Source: Pararge aegeria (Eukaryota; Arthropoda; Insecta; Lepidoptera; Nymphalidae). From it: 64,000 bases of DNA. The notes beneath the pieces are model-generated. The model was not told the origin of the DNA. It saw only the letters and a list, made by a program, of their open reading frames with translations, and did no database searches. How positions within the stretch are numbered: position 1 is the first letter of the stretch; the number at the start of each line of letters is the position of its first letter. A program made the position numbers and the translations under genes. This document shows positions 12,323 to 23,505 of the stretch, in pieces. The DNA lies in assembly GCF_905163445.1 (NCBI RefSeq), contig NC_053199.1:10434001-10498000 (forward strand), read 5' to 3'.

Positions 12323-12634
12323 GCATCATCATTATCAACCTATTACCGGCACATTGATAACTGACTCCTCTCAAAAGTGAAAATAATGTAAAGGTATAAG
12401 GCCGCCGCGCTGGCCCAGGGCGGATTGGTAGACTTCACGACTTTGAGAACATTATGTAGAACTCTTGGGCGTGCAGGTTCCCTCACGATGTTTGCCTTCA
12501 GCGTTAAAACAAGTTATATTAAGGTGTGTAAATTTAAAACGCAACTCTGATAAGTTTATTGTGCATGCCCGGGATCGAACTCGGTTCCCCGAAAGGTAGG
12601 CTAAATCCTGACTACTAGGCTATCACCGCTTGTA
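12323..12634 (-). mobile_element. tRNA-derived SINE, family B
   Basis: On the plus strand it reads tail first: CATCATCATTATCAACC, TTACCGGC, CGCGCTGGCCCAGGGCGGAT, TTTGAGAACATTATG, CCTCACGATGTTTGCC. It ends with the reversed head GATCGAACTCGGTTCCCCG and GGCTATCACCGCTT. It is complete at both ends with moderate divergence. Confidence 0.8.
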
Positions 12635-13358
12635 GCCCTTGGTTAACCATTATCAACAAGTGATAGTGACAATCTCTTCGAGCGAAACTTTTGATCGTCA
12701 AACGTTCGATCGTCGTCGAAAGTCCTTAAAAGATTTTGCACTTGCATACTGGCCTATACTTTACAGCTCTAATAGACGTTTATCGACAGTTATTTTATTA
12801 AATTGATTAGCATTTTTACAAACTTATTACATTTATAAGATAGTTTTACGATATTATTAATATTATATTACCTACTTACATCGCGAAAGTTCATGACAAG
12901 GGGTTTCGGTGGATATTTTGATATTAAGACTCATGCGGTTTGATAATAATACCGAATTCAGTCTACGTTCCGAAGTTACTCAAAGTAATTAATGAAATGA
13001 CTGTAAATAGTTTGGTATTTAGGTGGTAGTTTTGATGAGTGGCGCGATAGAAATCGCATTCAATAAAATAAACATGACATAACACTCAGAATAAATAAAC
13101 TCATTATGGCAGATCTTAAATATTGATAGTTAATACCAATTATTTCCGATACTTACCTCAGTTTTTATCTAATAATTTGAGCTTACGTTTTATTTCGACG
13201 AGTATTATTTCTACGACACAGGGAATCCTAGTGTGGTAATATATGTATCATAGACATTATCTGTATTCTTTGGCTGGATTTTTATGTTGGTTTGAAAAAA
13301 AAAAAAAAAAATGAAGTTTAGCTTAAAGGAAAGGATGATTGTTTGAATTGTATTACTT
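12635..13358. other. No gene recognised
   Basis: AT-rich DNA with a poly(A) run near 13295-13311. Nothing else could be assigned. Confidence 0.35.
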
Positions 13359-13590
13359 AAAAGCAAGTGCTAAAATTATTTATAATGTTAATGTGAACTA
13401 CTCTTGCTTAGTCGAATTCAGTCAAATTGTAATGCTAAAAAGCAAGTGCTAAAATTGCTTATAATGTCAACGTGAATTACTCTTGCTTTGTCAAATTGAG
13501 TCCAATTGTTAGCATTACTTGCTTTTTAGCATTACAATATATATAATTTGACTAAAATTGTTTATAATATGTGAATTACTCATGCTGAAA
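13359..13590. repeat. 79-bp tandem repeat with an inverted partner
   Basis: A unit beginning AGCAAGTGCTAAAATT and passing through TTATAATGT and ACTCTTGCTT starts at 13362 and again at 13441, a period of 79 bp. A shorter, more diverged third copy (CTAAAATTGTTTATAAT, TGAATTACTCATGCT) follows near 13552. In addition GTAATGCTAAAAAGCAAG (13431 on) is mirrored by CTTGCTTTTTAGCATTAC (near 13519-13536), so the array can fold back. It is non-coding. Confidence 0.75.
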
Positions 13591-15615
13591 CAAAACCAGG
13601 AATAACCGTAGTCGAACAGGCTACATACATTGATGTAACTAAAATTGAAGTCCTTAATAGCCGAGTAACAAAAGATCCGTACTCCCGTATCACGGAGCCG
13701 CCACGCTGTCTGCCCGAAGTGCACAAATGAGGGGGGAATGGGTGGCAAAAGTGGGAAAGTGGGGAAAGCATCGCCGTAAAAGCCCCGGCTTTTACAATAG
13801 CGCACGTTTTCACTACATTGCGTTTGCTGGGATCTTATTTCCAATGAATTTCTGCTGCCGTCGAATTGATTTCTGCATTGACTACCGTCTGGAACGATAA
13901 GTTATCTTTAAACGTAGACGGAGGTAAAGCGCTTTTTGTGCTTTCCGCTTTTATTAAATGTAAATTTGAATACACTAGGATATCGAGAGCATAGTATTGT
14001 GTTTTTCAAAGAAAGGCTATGAGGAAATTGCAAATTTAAAATATCAGTTTGCAAACAACGTTTATTAAAAGTCGATGATTATTCGTGATCTTAAATATTG
14101 CGATTCCAACTTATAGATTATATGTAGCTACTGGGTTTGTTTCACAATTACCCAGTACTCTATAAGCTTTAACTAATTCATGGTTATTGTATTGGCAACC
14201 TGACAAGATATAGAACTTATCCATCAGGTGAAGTTTATTCTGTTACAGTTTTAAATTGGTGAAATTTGATAAATTATATCATTGATTTAGCTGTTAACAT
14301 GAGATCCATAAGCACTTAATACGAGTTCCTATTGGATTTTCTAAAATCCTGCAAGAATAGTTTTTTTTTCCTAAATTAAAAGTACCAGGTAGCAAGCTTT
14401 TTTATGCCACATTACGTCAAGATCAGTGCATTGGTTGAGCCGATTATTGGTAACTAATAAATCAACGAAACAGACAAACTTTAACTTTTAAAATAGTAAT
14501 GTAAAGTAAGGATTTTTATTTAACTAACGTTGTAATTTACCTTTTTTTTTTTGTTTTTTATTTTAATCAGATTTTTGAACGAGACGATCGGTCCATTCTG
14601 CGATTGTTTCACCCTTATAGACGCATAACGGCGGGAACTTATATCCGCTCCTTAATTTTATTATTGCGAATTTGCATCGCATACACAGTGTATCTTTAAC
14701 ACAAGAGTGAATAGGCATCTTCTAGGTTATTGTGGTCAAGCACTAGTCTATTACAGTTATTAAAAAAATATATGTTGGATCCTACCTGGACGGCTGTTAG
14801 TTTTGGCGTGAGACTTTCGTTTTCTCTTGGCGGATAAGATCGTTCTTGCAAGAAATCGGGAAGTGGATTGCGAGGTTGTGAAGAAAAAGTTCATTCTGTG
14901 AATTGTTACGATATCAATAGCGATAGCAATAACGCTATCAAACTACAGTTCTCAAGTTAAAGAATAGACTGTAAAAGATTTTTAAAAGCAAAGCTATGTG
15001 TAATCTGTAACATTTACGCACGCCATTCCGAATGTTCCCAGGGGTCACCTAGTTACCGCACAAAGCCCAGCAATCCATATTTCAGGAGGCTGTATTGTTT
15101 ACAGGGCCTGCACGTTGCCTTGACAACTACCCGTTTCCTCCTTTTGTTCACCGCCTGCGGTATTTCAAAAATGTTATTCTCTGTATACTATATACGGTGT
15201 GTATATAAATGTGGTTACTCTTTGGTTACTTTATATGAACCAAAAAGTATATGCAACTATTCAATGTTGCTTATTACTAAAGTTACAATGCCCACAAAAC
15301 ATAGTTTTACAAGCATTCTTTTTAAGGTACGGAATGGTGGAATGCACTCCCAATAAACATTAGACAGTCGAATTCACTGGGCATATTAAAAAATGCTATT
15401 GAGGCTCATTATCTCGCTCAGTAAAACGATTATTATTTATTTTCTCATATTTACGTACTTATGGTATCCTAAAGTATATATTAGTTTATTTATTTTTATA
15501 TGTATCCATAGTATTGTTGTGTAGTCTAGTTTATGTATTAGTATGTAGTCATTCGTTTGTATTTTTTTAACAGTGTACCCCACCATTTCGTTATTTTTAA
15601 GTTTTCCTAAACTTA
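13591..15615. other. Repeat-poor DNA, no gene recognised
   Basis: The minus-strand frames at 13515-13844 have no homologous feature that I recognise. A GC-richer segment (13680-13800) interrupts the AT-rich background. A hairpin TACTGGGT/ACCCAGTA lies at 14129-14157. No exon with convincing splice signals could be identified. Confidence 0.4.
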
Positions 15616-15752
15616 CGTTTGCCTGGCAGAGATCGCTACTTAGTGATAAGGCCACCTTTTGTATCCTACTGCGTATTTAAAGTTTTTCTTCTTTTTTTCC
15701 GTTTTCTGAACTTGATTTGGAGTAAAAATAAAGAGTATAAATAAAAAAGAAT
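15616..15752 (+). mobile_element. LINE-like 3' end, family C
   Basis: GTTTGCCTGGCAGAGATCGC, a TAGTGATAAGGCC block, a T-rich stretch and a terminal AATAAAGAGTATAAATAAAA align with the copy at 4284. Confidence 0.65.
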
Positions 15753-17599
15753 GTCATATATCAATCATACTATGCTTAAAAGCGGAACCAATCGCTTCCA
15801 CTAAGATTTTCACGAAGATATTTCCGATAATAATCGATGGTCCATTTTATTGTACAAGAAATATATAACGGACTAAATGCAACAATGTTACACATAAGTC
15901 CTTAAATTTTTCGTTTAAAAACAAGTCGTAAAAAATTACGGCAAAATTATCGATGCGATTATCGAACCTACAAAAAACCTAACGTGGGCGGGGCCCTTAG
16001 GAATTTATCAATAATTGCACAGAGCATTTATGCTAATATGAAGGCATTGGTAAGTTCAAAATTGATATATTAAGCCAAGCCCACAATACATGCCGAATCT
16101 GCTGTCAACAAATCTCTAAACGAAACCTTTGACGCTATATTTCTTAGAATAAGATTGCACTATTTTTACTCCAGCACCATTATGCAGGTTTCTATAGTAG
16201 TCTATTTTAGTTTGATTTCGATCGCCACGCGTCGGTTTTAGTTAAAATTATAATGAAACCGAGTTATATAAATAGCAAAGAAAAATCTGTCTTAGCCAAC
16301 GTATAAATTTACGTATCAAACCATCCAATAAAGGAAAATAGGTATACTTTTTCCCATTTTATTACGGTGCAAGTGTACAGTTTCCAGTAGCCAGATCAAT
16401 TTCACGGGGAGGTCATCCCACGGTTGTCATGACAACGGCCGGCGCGGCGTCCCCCTTGTACCGCGAGGCGTGAAATGTTGATTATGTACACTTTCCTTGC
16501 AATTTCGACCCTTATTATTATGAGAATTTATCAAGGTGTATGTGCGTAAAAGCTAAAATGGTTTAGCGGTTTGGATCTTTGTAAGGGTACGGTTTCACTG
16601 GGCGTTGTATTTACCGCTCACTATTTGTTTTTATGGATTGCGTTCTATCGTGGGTGTGAAAATTAGATATGCTATGCGAGATGTCGAAGTTAAGGTGTTA
16701 ACTCTACCAAATCTAAGATCATAATCGTTATTAGATCAACCTACGAATATCAACTGATGGACAAGGACCACTTTTTCGAGCCCATACAATTTCGAGCCTC
16801 CACATTCTTTCCGAATTTGCATCTTATGTTAGTAAAAATAACGAGAATCGATGCAATTAACGTGCTCTTCGAGGCACGAGGATGCAATATTGCCTTTCCG
16901 AAACATGTCCAAATACCTTGGTCTGATACTGGGAATGTTATGATTGCTACACTGTTACACTAAAAACTTTTATTTGCAGCTAGATCAAATTTAGATCTGT
17001 ATCTATCGAAGATTATTCAAATAATGACTTAATACTTTGGGAAGTTTTACTAGAAGAATATTTTTTAAGGCTAGCAATTTTCAAGTATCAAACCAACGTA
17101 ACGGCAAAGTAAAACATTCCCGATAAGTACACGTTGGTTTTCCTATGTGAACTCAAATGCCAGCCGTTAAACGCGTAGTGAAACCTCAGCCTAAAGATCT
17201 GGGTTTTGTCATCGGTTGAAAGGGGGCATATGGTGTGACAGAAAGTGAAATTTCGGTAATGTGATATTTGTTTCATATAAGTAAAGCTAAAAGCCAAGGG
17301 TCTAAGGGTTGAATCGATGTGGTCACGCTGAAGAGGAAATACAAGGTAGTTGAGTGTTATATAAAATTATTATATATCTTTGAGGTATATAAAAGGTATT
17401 ATTTTAAATACCCTTCAGTAAGAAGAGCCAGATCTGACTTTAAGAAATCATAAAACTAATTGTAAAGAATAGACAGAAGAAAAATAAAACGCTTCTTAGA
17501 GATTTTCAGTTATCGGATATAGAATTATTCTAGAATGCAAGAGACAAGTTTCAAACTCCGGCATGATACCTATACTTAGGTACTATTAAGATATAATAA
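15753..17599. other. Repeat-poor DNA with a CpG-rich patch
   Basis: No gene was found. The segment 16395-16475 is CpG-rich (CGGCCGGCGCGGCGTCCCC) and holds the 14-bp palindrome GTTGTCATGACAAC (near 16425-16438). It could be a remnant exon or a regulatory patch, but nothing in the sequence proves either. Frames at 16757 and 17088 are unremarkable. Confidence 0.35.
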
Positions 17600-17855
17600 A
17601 GACAAAATATACTTCGACAATACACACATGGCCATCTAGCCCTAAAGTAAGCGTAGCTTGTGTTATGGGTACTATGATAACTGATGAATAATTTTTTAGA
17701 ATAATGTACATAAATACTTATAAGATATACTCGTAGATAAACACACAGACACTGAAAAACATTCATGTTCTTCACACAAATATTGTCCAGTTGTGGGAAT
17801 CGAACCCATGGTCTTGGTTAAAGCAGGGTCGCTGCCCACTGCGCCAATCGTGAGT
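17600..17855 (-). mobile_element. tRNA-derived SINE, family A
   Basis: Reading the minus strand, the tRNA-like head (GCGCAGTGGGCAGCGACCC, GGTTCGATTCCCACAACTGG) is followed by TGTGTGAAGAACATGAATG, TCAGTGTCTGTGTG and the 3' block ACACAAGCTACGCTTAC, ending in an ATATTTTGTC tail. The frame at 17551-17775 lies inside it. Confidence 0.85.
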
Positions 17856-19049
17856 CAAAATATATAGATATTTTTGTTCCTTAATAAAAAATCACCACTT
17901 ACAAATCAAAAAACTCCCAGAAAAACAAAATGAACAATTTAGAATAAACGTTTTCATAAACCTATACTTGTATGCTAATTATAAAGATATCTCTTGTTTC
18001 TTTGTTAGTACCAAGATACTCTGAAAATACTGGACTGGATGTGGGTAACATTAGTATCGAAGTATTAATTCTTATTCAAATATGTTTTTAGCTTTATTAA
18101 GGGTATTTCTATAACAGTTTAATGAAAGAGTGAACAAAAGAGTTTTTTTGTTGTTTTTTTTTTGAGTGTTTTTTTTACACTAAATTGAAAAGGTTATTTT
18201 TAAGAACTACTTCCGATTTTTTACAAGAATACACAACTTAAAACTATGCTAAAACAAAAACAAACGCGGACGAAGTTGCACGCAACAGCAAGTCCATAAT
18301 AAAAATAATTGCAATGAAACTTCAATCGTAGAATGTAGTAGTTACGGTTACCTGAAGTACAATGCAAGATAATAAAGGAAGTCCAATCCTTAAAGATGCG
18401 ATATTGTAGACTATACTGGCCATAAAACTATTGCTGAACTGAACTGAACTATAGCACAAGATCCTACAATCTGAAATAGACTAAGAAAGGTTTTTGTCTA
18501 GTAATGGAATCAGTTATAGTGTGGGTATTTGTTTTATAAGTCGCCATGTGTTCTAACCTGATATAGTATATTAAAGTATGTCTTAAAAATAAGAAATAAT
18601 TAAGTATTAACAAGCAAAAAATTAAATGAGAGTTTTGTTTATGTTTGTATTTTTATATTATTTTTTACAGTTAATTAAGAAAATCACACTAAAGAGTAAT
18701 TAAAACATCATTTTAATTATAAGTCAGGTGACACGAAATTAAAAATGAATTACATGTCACACTGTAAATTCTTATAAAGATAATAACAATTTTGGTTTGG
18801 TGAATAGGTAGGTATGAACTGTGATACAAATGGTAAAGGTCTCTACTGAAAATCCGCGTTGCAGTCCATGGTACTGGAACACAGAGTTGAGGACTGAGGA
18901 GGTGAGCTATCCATCGCAATGACGCAACGTACATTTTCGTTTAATTTATTGTTTATTTTTCTTCTTTTCTAAAATTAATTCCATGTTGCTATAAGAATTA
19001 TAATAGTCAATAAATTTTATTAATATATTGTTTATTAATAAATTTGTTT
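17856..19049. other. AT-rich DNA, possible old LINE 3' remnant
   Basis: No gene is supported. The segment 18836-18935 (GTCCATGGTACTGGAACACA, GGACTGAGGAGGTGAGC) is GC-richer and resembles a block I associate with lepidopteran interspersed repeats, but I cannot name the family. Confidence 0.35.
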
Positions 19050-19120
19050 GGTAGGCTGCGATTATAAAATATGTCTCGTACTGGACGTCCATTAGTTAAC
19101 ATGATGATGATGATGATCAT
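19050..19120 (+). mobile_element. SINE tail with GATGAT repeat
   Basis: TGGACGTCCATTAGTTAACATG followed by a GATGATGATGATGAT run is the 3' end of a GATGAT-tailed SINE. The body upstream is not recognisable. Confidence 0.5.
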
Positions 19121-19161
19121 AAAATAAAATAAAAAATAGGTATAAATTCAAATATTAAATA

Positions 19162-19607
19162 CTAGCTGTTGCCCACGACTTCGTCTGCGTTTGATTTTGT
19201 TTTTTGATGTGGCATTTAATTTAGTTGTAGTTCTAAAAAAAATAAAGTATTCAGTATGAGCCTTAAATGAGCGGTTTGCTGCTGTCCGCTGAGGAGTTCT
19301 GTCCTCTATCTCCAACCAAATTCATCAGATCTACACAAAGTTTGCGCAAAATTAAATACATATTATAACCTCTATGGTACAAAAATAATTATGTAAATCG
19401 ATTATAATTTGTCGGAGTTATGGTGTAAAATAGTCAAACACTTTCATCCCCACTCTCAAAGGAACCGAGCTTAATGTCGGAATAAAAATAATTCTATATT
19501 ACTTCTTATACTTCCAAGAATATGAGTTTCATGATGATCTGTTTAATAGTTTTTGCGTGAAAGCGTAACAAACAAACTTACATTGACATTTTTAATTTTA
19601 GTAGAGA
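19162..19607 (-). mobile_element. Helitron-like non-autonomous element
   Basis: On the minus strand the element starts TCTCTACTAAAATTAAAAA and ends with the hairpin-like CGCAGACGAAGTCGTGGGC and AACAGCTAG, followed by T. This is the Helitron pattern (TC start, short 3' hairpin, CTRR end, A/T target). No rep/helicase coding remains in its 446 bp. The same 3' end occurs at 45594-45885. Confidence 0.7.
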
Positions 19608-19719
19608 TAGGGATAGGCATATGGAAGTAGGGATAGGGATATGGAATAGGGATATTCTGTTAAATGGCTCTTAAGTCACTTTGCAACGTTATCTAACTTA
19701 ATATTATATATATATTTTA

Positions 19720-19722
19720 GTA

Positions 19723-19793
<71 letters not shown>
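19720..19793. repeat. (TA)n microsatellite
   Basis: An alternating TA tract with two TATG interruptions. Long TA tracts of this kind are slippage-prone and can extrude cruciforms; no function is implied. Confidence 0.95.
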
Positions 19794-19796
<3 letters not shown>

Positions 19797-20194
19797 AGTC
19801 GCTTCTAAGTCTGTGTAAAATTTAGTTAACCCTTCAGGTTCTAGTAATGGTCGAAGTATTGTTAATCCTTATCTGTCGAAGTAGCAGACATCTGCTAGTA
19901 CTCAATACAAGCAAAAACTAGGACGTAAGACATCTCTAAGCTATAGAGTGCACGTTTCCTGAAGTCTAAACACACTGCCTGTGATTCACATCTACGAACG
20001 AGTTTCCACTATCTCTGGTCGTCAGTTGAAGAGGTCACGGGTGCTGCCACTCAAGATGCACTTAATACTTATATCCTGCAACGATTGGTTCTATAAATCA
20101 GTAATCACATTACATATAGCACTCTTAGGTAACTCTTAGGGTGATTGACAAGCATTAAACCACATTGAGAATTATTTACGTAGCGTGATACTAG
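19794..20194. other. No gene or repeat recognised
   Basis: Unique-looking sequence without a convincing frame. Confidence 0.35.
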
Positions 20195-20370
20195 ATCTAG
20201 ACAGTAAGTACTAGTTCGATTTCGGGGGGCCGAATCACAGCACGTATCTGTAACTGTCCAAGTTATGTGTGTTTTAAGCAATTAAAATATCACTTGCTTC
20301 AGCGGTGAAGGAAAACATTGTTGGGAAATCTGCCTGTGAGTTCTGCATCATATTCTCAAAGGTATGTGGA
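20195..20370 (+). mobile_element. 3'-truncated SINE, family B
   Basis: TTCGGGGGGCCGAATCACAG, GCAATTAAAATATCACTTGC, GGTGAAGGAAAACATTG and ATTCTCAAAGGTATGTGGAG are clear. The copy stops there and runs directly into a second tRNA-like sequence. Confidence 0.75.
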
Positions 20371-20465
20371 GTTTCTGTGGTGGTACAAAGACCGTGGCTT
20401 AGTTAGTAGATCATTTAGAGACTTCCTAGTTCAAATCCCGCCGGAACTTTTAGTATAAAAGCGTT
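20371..20465 (+). mobile_element. Second tRNA-like SINE head
   Basis: GTGGCTTAGTTAGTAGATC (A-box-like) and GTTCAAATCCCGCCGG (B-box-like) lie about 45 bp apart, as in a tRNA. Pairing is too poor for a functional tRNA, and A/T-rich sequence follows, so a SINE head is more likely. Confidence 0.45.
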
Positions 20466-20592
20466 TATAAATATAAATTTTGTAATATCATCAATATAAA
20501 GTCAGGCAAAACACCTTAGAACGCACAAGCAAACACGTCTGAAAGAATAGCAGTGGTTCCTGACATTGTTGGGTTATTATATTAATGTATAT

Positions 20593-20625
20593 GTAGCATG
20601 CCCCTAAAAATTAGGGGCATGCTAC
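20593..20625. repeat. Perfect hairpin, 15-bp stem
   Basis: GTAGCATGCCCCTAA at 20593-20607 is matched perfectly by its reverse complement at 20611-20625 across an AAA loop. There is no T-run terminator context and no larger inverted repeat around it. It may be a tiny MITE or an inversion scar. Confidence 0.9.
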
Positions 20626-20727
20626 GCAATAATACACTATGCCGTCGAGGTGGGCATGGCATGCACACTTTATCGTTACATGGATTTTTATAATCGAAAC
20701 TAAGGATGAAAAGATGATAATTAAATC

Positions 20728-20890
20728 TTAGATAATGACATCATGAAGTCGCTCCGCGTTAGACGTCACATCTGAGTGGCTTGCGTCCTACGAGTTTAGC
20801 TCCGGCAAAATTAACGTTCTGGCACATTGGGAACCTGCCCTGTACTCACGTTTACGGGCCGCTCCACACCCGCAGGCGGTAACCTCGTGG
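20728..20890 (+). other. CpG-rich open stretch, unassigned
   Basis: About 53 codons are open here, from a TGA just upstream (near 20725) to a TAA near 20890, with no ATG near the start. The sequence is GC-richer than its surroundings (GTTTACGGGCCGCTCCACAC). The minus strand of the same segment resembles an interspersed block I have seen in lepidopteran DNA, so repeat origin is as likely as an exon. No family is recognised. Confidence 0.25.
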
Positions 20891-21123
20891 TGGTGCGAAC
20901 GTTCTTAACATCTTTTCATTTCTTTGAGCGAAACTTCAAGCCTAATGGCCGGCTCTTAAGTGACTTTGCAACGTGTGTGAAGTTTTTAGAGCTTAAACCT
21001 TAAACCGTCAGACGTTTTACGTGAGCAGCATAAAGTGATAAGGAAACGTTTTATTTAAACTTATTCAAGTTTTTTTTTTTGATAATGTGTAAAACGTATA
21101 CTTGCCTGATTATAAGAATCCTC

Positions 21124-21330
21124 TTAAGTAGGCTTAGCTTGTGTTATGGGAACTAAGATGACCTGATGATAACAGTCATCTATTTACTTAGAATATAAAT
21201 ATAAACACCCAGACACTGAAAAATATTCACGCTCATCACACAAACATTTTCCAGTTGTGGGAATCGAACCCACGGCCTTGGTCTCAGAACGTAGGGTCTG
21301 CTAACTGCGCCAATCGGCCGTCATCGGTCG
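21124..21330 (-). mobile_element. tRNA-derived SINE, family A
   Basis: The 3' block AGGCTTAGCTTGTGTTATGG, the AACACCCAGACACTGAAAAA block and the reversed head CCAGTTGTGGGAATCGAACC with AACTGCGCCAATCGGCCGTC are all present. An internal deletion shortens the middle. Confidence 0.85.
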
Positions 21331-21359
21331 TCAAATTATGAGTCATATGACATTTTATT

Positions 21360-21535
21360 AATCATGAATGAATGTATGAATACACTTTTATTGTACACCA
21401 CATAAACATAACAAATTAAAAGTAAAAAATTTAACAAAAGGTGTACAATTTGGCGGCCTTATCGCTACATAGCGATCTCTTCCAGGCAACCAAAGGCGTT
21501 AAAAACAGCTCAAGAAGAGAGGTAGGTGGTGCATT
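21360..21535 (-). mobile_element. LINE-like 3' end, family C
   Basis: On the minus strand GGTTGCCTGGAAGAGATCGC, TATGTAGCGATAAGGCCGCC and AATTGTACACC precede an A-rich 3' end that includes AATAAAAGTGTATTCATTC. This is the best-preserved family C copy in the window. Confidence 0.75.
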
Positions 21536-21577
21536 TAACTGTACTGTGTTGCAAATAAACATCATGTAAAGTTAGGT

Positions 21578-21768
21578 GTGCCTTGTCTAATGGTTAGCGT
21601 GTTCAGCTACGGCTCATAAGAGTCATAAGGTCCTGGGTTTGATTTCCGAGTCGATCCAAGAACATTTGTTATTGGGTATGTTCGTTAAGAATTCTCAGTA
21701 CCAGTCCGGAGTTATAAAGTTGGCGGTTTCCAACTTCGTGCCCCGGAGAGCACATGCCATGATAAATT
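21578..21768 (+). mobile_element. tRNA-derived SINE, family H
   Basis: The tRNA-like head GTGCCTTGTCTAATGGTTAG and GGTCCTGGGTTTGATTTCCG precede a body containing TTCTCAGTACCAGTCCGGAG and CCCGGAGAGCACATGCCATG. The start of the same family appears at 63873, cut by the window edge. Confidence 0.65.
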
Positions 21769-21769
21769 C

Positions 21770-22100
21770 AAAAAAATCTAAATTCATTTATTTCAAGTAG
21801 GCCTAATATAAGCACTTTTGAAACGTCAAGTCTGTCTGTGCGTAGTGACTCTATCACCGGTTCGGAAGGCAGATTCTACCGAGAAAAAGCCGGCAAGAAA
21901 CTCAGCAGTTGCTCTTTTCCAATATCAACAATTTACATTTTAAATTTTAAAATTCAGTTTTCTATCTTGTGAGAGATGAAAGCGGAGCCGGATGCTTGCA
22001 AGCAACCTTGTCATTAAGAAATTCATCAATTGTATAATAACCTCGCTGTAATGAATGTGTTTTAACACATTCTTTAAACTTATGCATTGGTAGGTCCAAA
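21770..22100 (+). mobile_element. LINE-like 3' end, family E
   Basis: This is the reference copy for family E: TTATTTCAAGTAGGCCTAAT, CTATCACCGGTTCGGAAGGC, AGCCGGCAAGAAACTCAGCA, CATTAAGAAATTCATCAATT. It directly abuts the family H SINE upstream. No reverse transcriptase coding is retained. Confidence 0.7.
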
Positions 22101-22124
22101 ATTACCTTAGGAATCACCTATAAT

Positions 22125-22260
22125 AATGATTAAAGCCCACCGATTTGAATCCCACACATTAAAGTAGTGTGGTGGGTCTCTACCCTAAAATCCTCTTTGC
22201 TGGGAGAGGTGGGGGACCTCTGCCCAGCATTGGGCCATCATTAGGTGATGATAATCACAA
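22125..22260 (+). mobile_element. SINE 3' fragment
   Basis: GTGTGGTGGGTCTCTACCC, GGAGAGGTGGGGGACCTCTG, CCCAGCATTGGGCCATCAT and a GATGATGATAA end form a GATGAT-type SINE tail distinct from family B. Confidence 0.5.
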
Positions 22261-22569
22261 TTTTATTCATACTTCGTGGGAGTTTTACATGTAAGAAATA
22301 AAATTATATACCTACATTAAGCATTTAAGCGGCTTTTCATCTGTAACGCAAAGATTACGCGGAACATGAGCCACGTACGGAACAAACCAAAAGACAAATA
22401 GCTTCTTAACCGCTTTAGATTCACGCTCTGATGGAAAATAAATGTATGCGTAGGTGATCCCAAAATTATCTCGAAAAAATACGTTTTACATTTTACGCAG
22501 CGCTGTGATTTGCATAATTTGCGGTTTGATTTAAGATTTAAACACGTACGTAGTAACAGTTCATATTTA

Positions 22570-22745
22570 AAATACATTTATTTCAATAAGCACTTTTAAA
22601 ACTTAAAGTCCGTCTATTTTTAGTGATTCTACAACCAGTTTAAAAGGCGGATTCTACCGAGAAGAAGAAGGCAAGGAACTCTGCAGTTGGGATTTTCCAT
22701 CATTCTACTGAAAACCTTGTCATTAAGTAATTCATAACTGGTATA
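22570..22745 (+). mobile_element. LINE-like 3' end, family E (diverged)
   Basis: TTATTTCAATAAGCACTTTT, GATTCTACAACCAGTTTAAA, GATTCTACCGAGAAGAAG and CTTGTCATTAAGTAATTCAT follow the order of the copy at 21770, with an internal deletion. Confidence 0.65.
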
Positions 22746-22777
22746 GTGCAATATCAATATAATGATGCAATAATCTT

Positions 22778-22870
22778 TAGCCCAGTTGGTGTGAGTTTGA
22801 CTTCACTTCGATGGAACTCTAACTCGGCCCGAGTTCTTAGATCTTAGACTGCATCATCACTTTATACCTG
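22778..22870 (+). mobile_element. Chimeric SINE fragment
   Basis: A family-B-like head (TTTAGCCCAGTTGGTGTGAG, TTGACTTCACTTCG) is joined to GATCTTAGACTGCATCATCA, a block otherwise found in family F tails. The junction may be a template switch or a later deletion. Confidence 0.4.
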
Positions 22871-23227
22871 ATTGCAGCATGATTAATTGAAATAAATAAA
22901 CAATAAAAGCATTATTTTCTAAAGCTATAGCTGAATCTTGATTGAATGAAGTTTATTCTTCAACGATGTGACCCCAAATTCCATCGTACCATTTCCGTAG
23001 CGGAGATGCCAACAGATTGTAATGTCGGAAACATAAAACCTCGCCTCCACATGAGTAAGCCAATACTGCCATCTTTCAAAAAATTATAAGCTCTCTCGAA
23101 TCTATGGCTCTTTGGAATCAATTTGGTAGTTCGGAGTGTTAAGTGTCAAAGAGTAAGTAGAGTTTTAGTCATTCATTAACTTACATGTAAATACAAAATT
23201 TAAACACTAAGATTTCAGAGGAATTCT
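22871..23227. other. No gene recognised
   Basis: A GC-richer patch (22970-23070, GTAGCGGAGATGCCAACAGA) has no long frame and no recognised match. Confidence 0.3.
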
Positions 23228-23505
23228 GTAACTGTCCCGTTGGTATATTGGTTAGCGTGGTCGACTTCCTCAGATAGCACCAGCGTGGTGCGTCTATGAT
23301 CTTAAACCCAGGGAGGGTTTAAGAAAAGCATGATCAAGGCATTACCAGCCCACTTCAATTACAGAAGAAGGGTTTAGGCCGTAGTCCATCACGCTGCCCA
23401 AGTTTGGATTGCTAGGCTTCACACGTCTTTGAGAAGGCTATGGAGAATTCACAGGGATCCAGGTTTCCTCACGATGTTATCCTCCACCGTAACATTGGAT
23501 ATATT
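23228..23505. mobile_element. Composite SINE, two parts in opposite orientation
   Basis: A plus-strand tRNA-like head (GTCCCGTTGGTATATTGGTTAG) at 23238 meets a minus-oriented family B body at 23340-23505, read on the plus strand as TAGGCCGTAGTCCATCACGC, TTTGAGAAGGCTATGGAG and CAGGTTTCCTCACGATGTTA. Two nested or adjacent insertions explain it best. Confidence 0.5.

Noticed and set aside
13515..13844. Two overlapping minus frames as a gene with alternative frames
   Set aside because: Both are chance frames in a GC-richer patch; no domain and no start context.
19720..19793. (TA)n as a promoter TATA region
   Set aside because: A simple slippage tract with no initiator or downstream frame.
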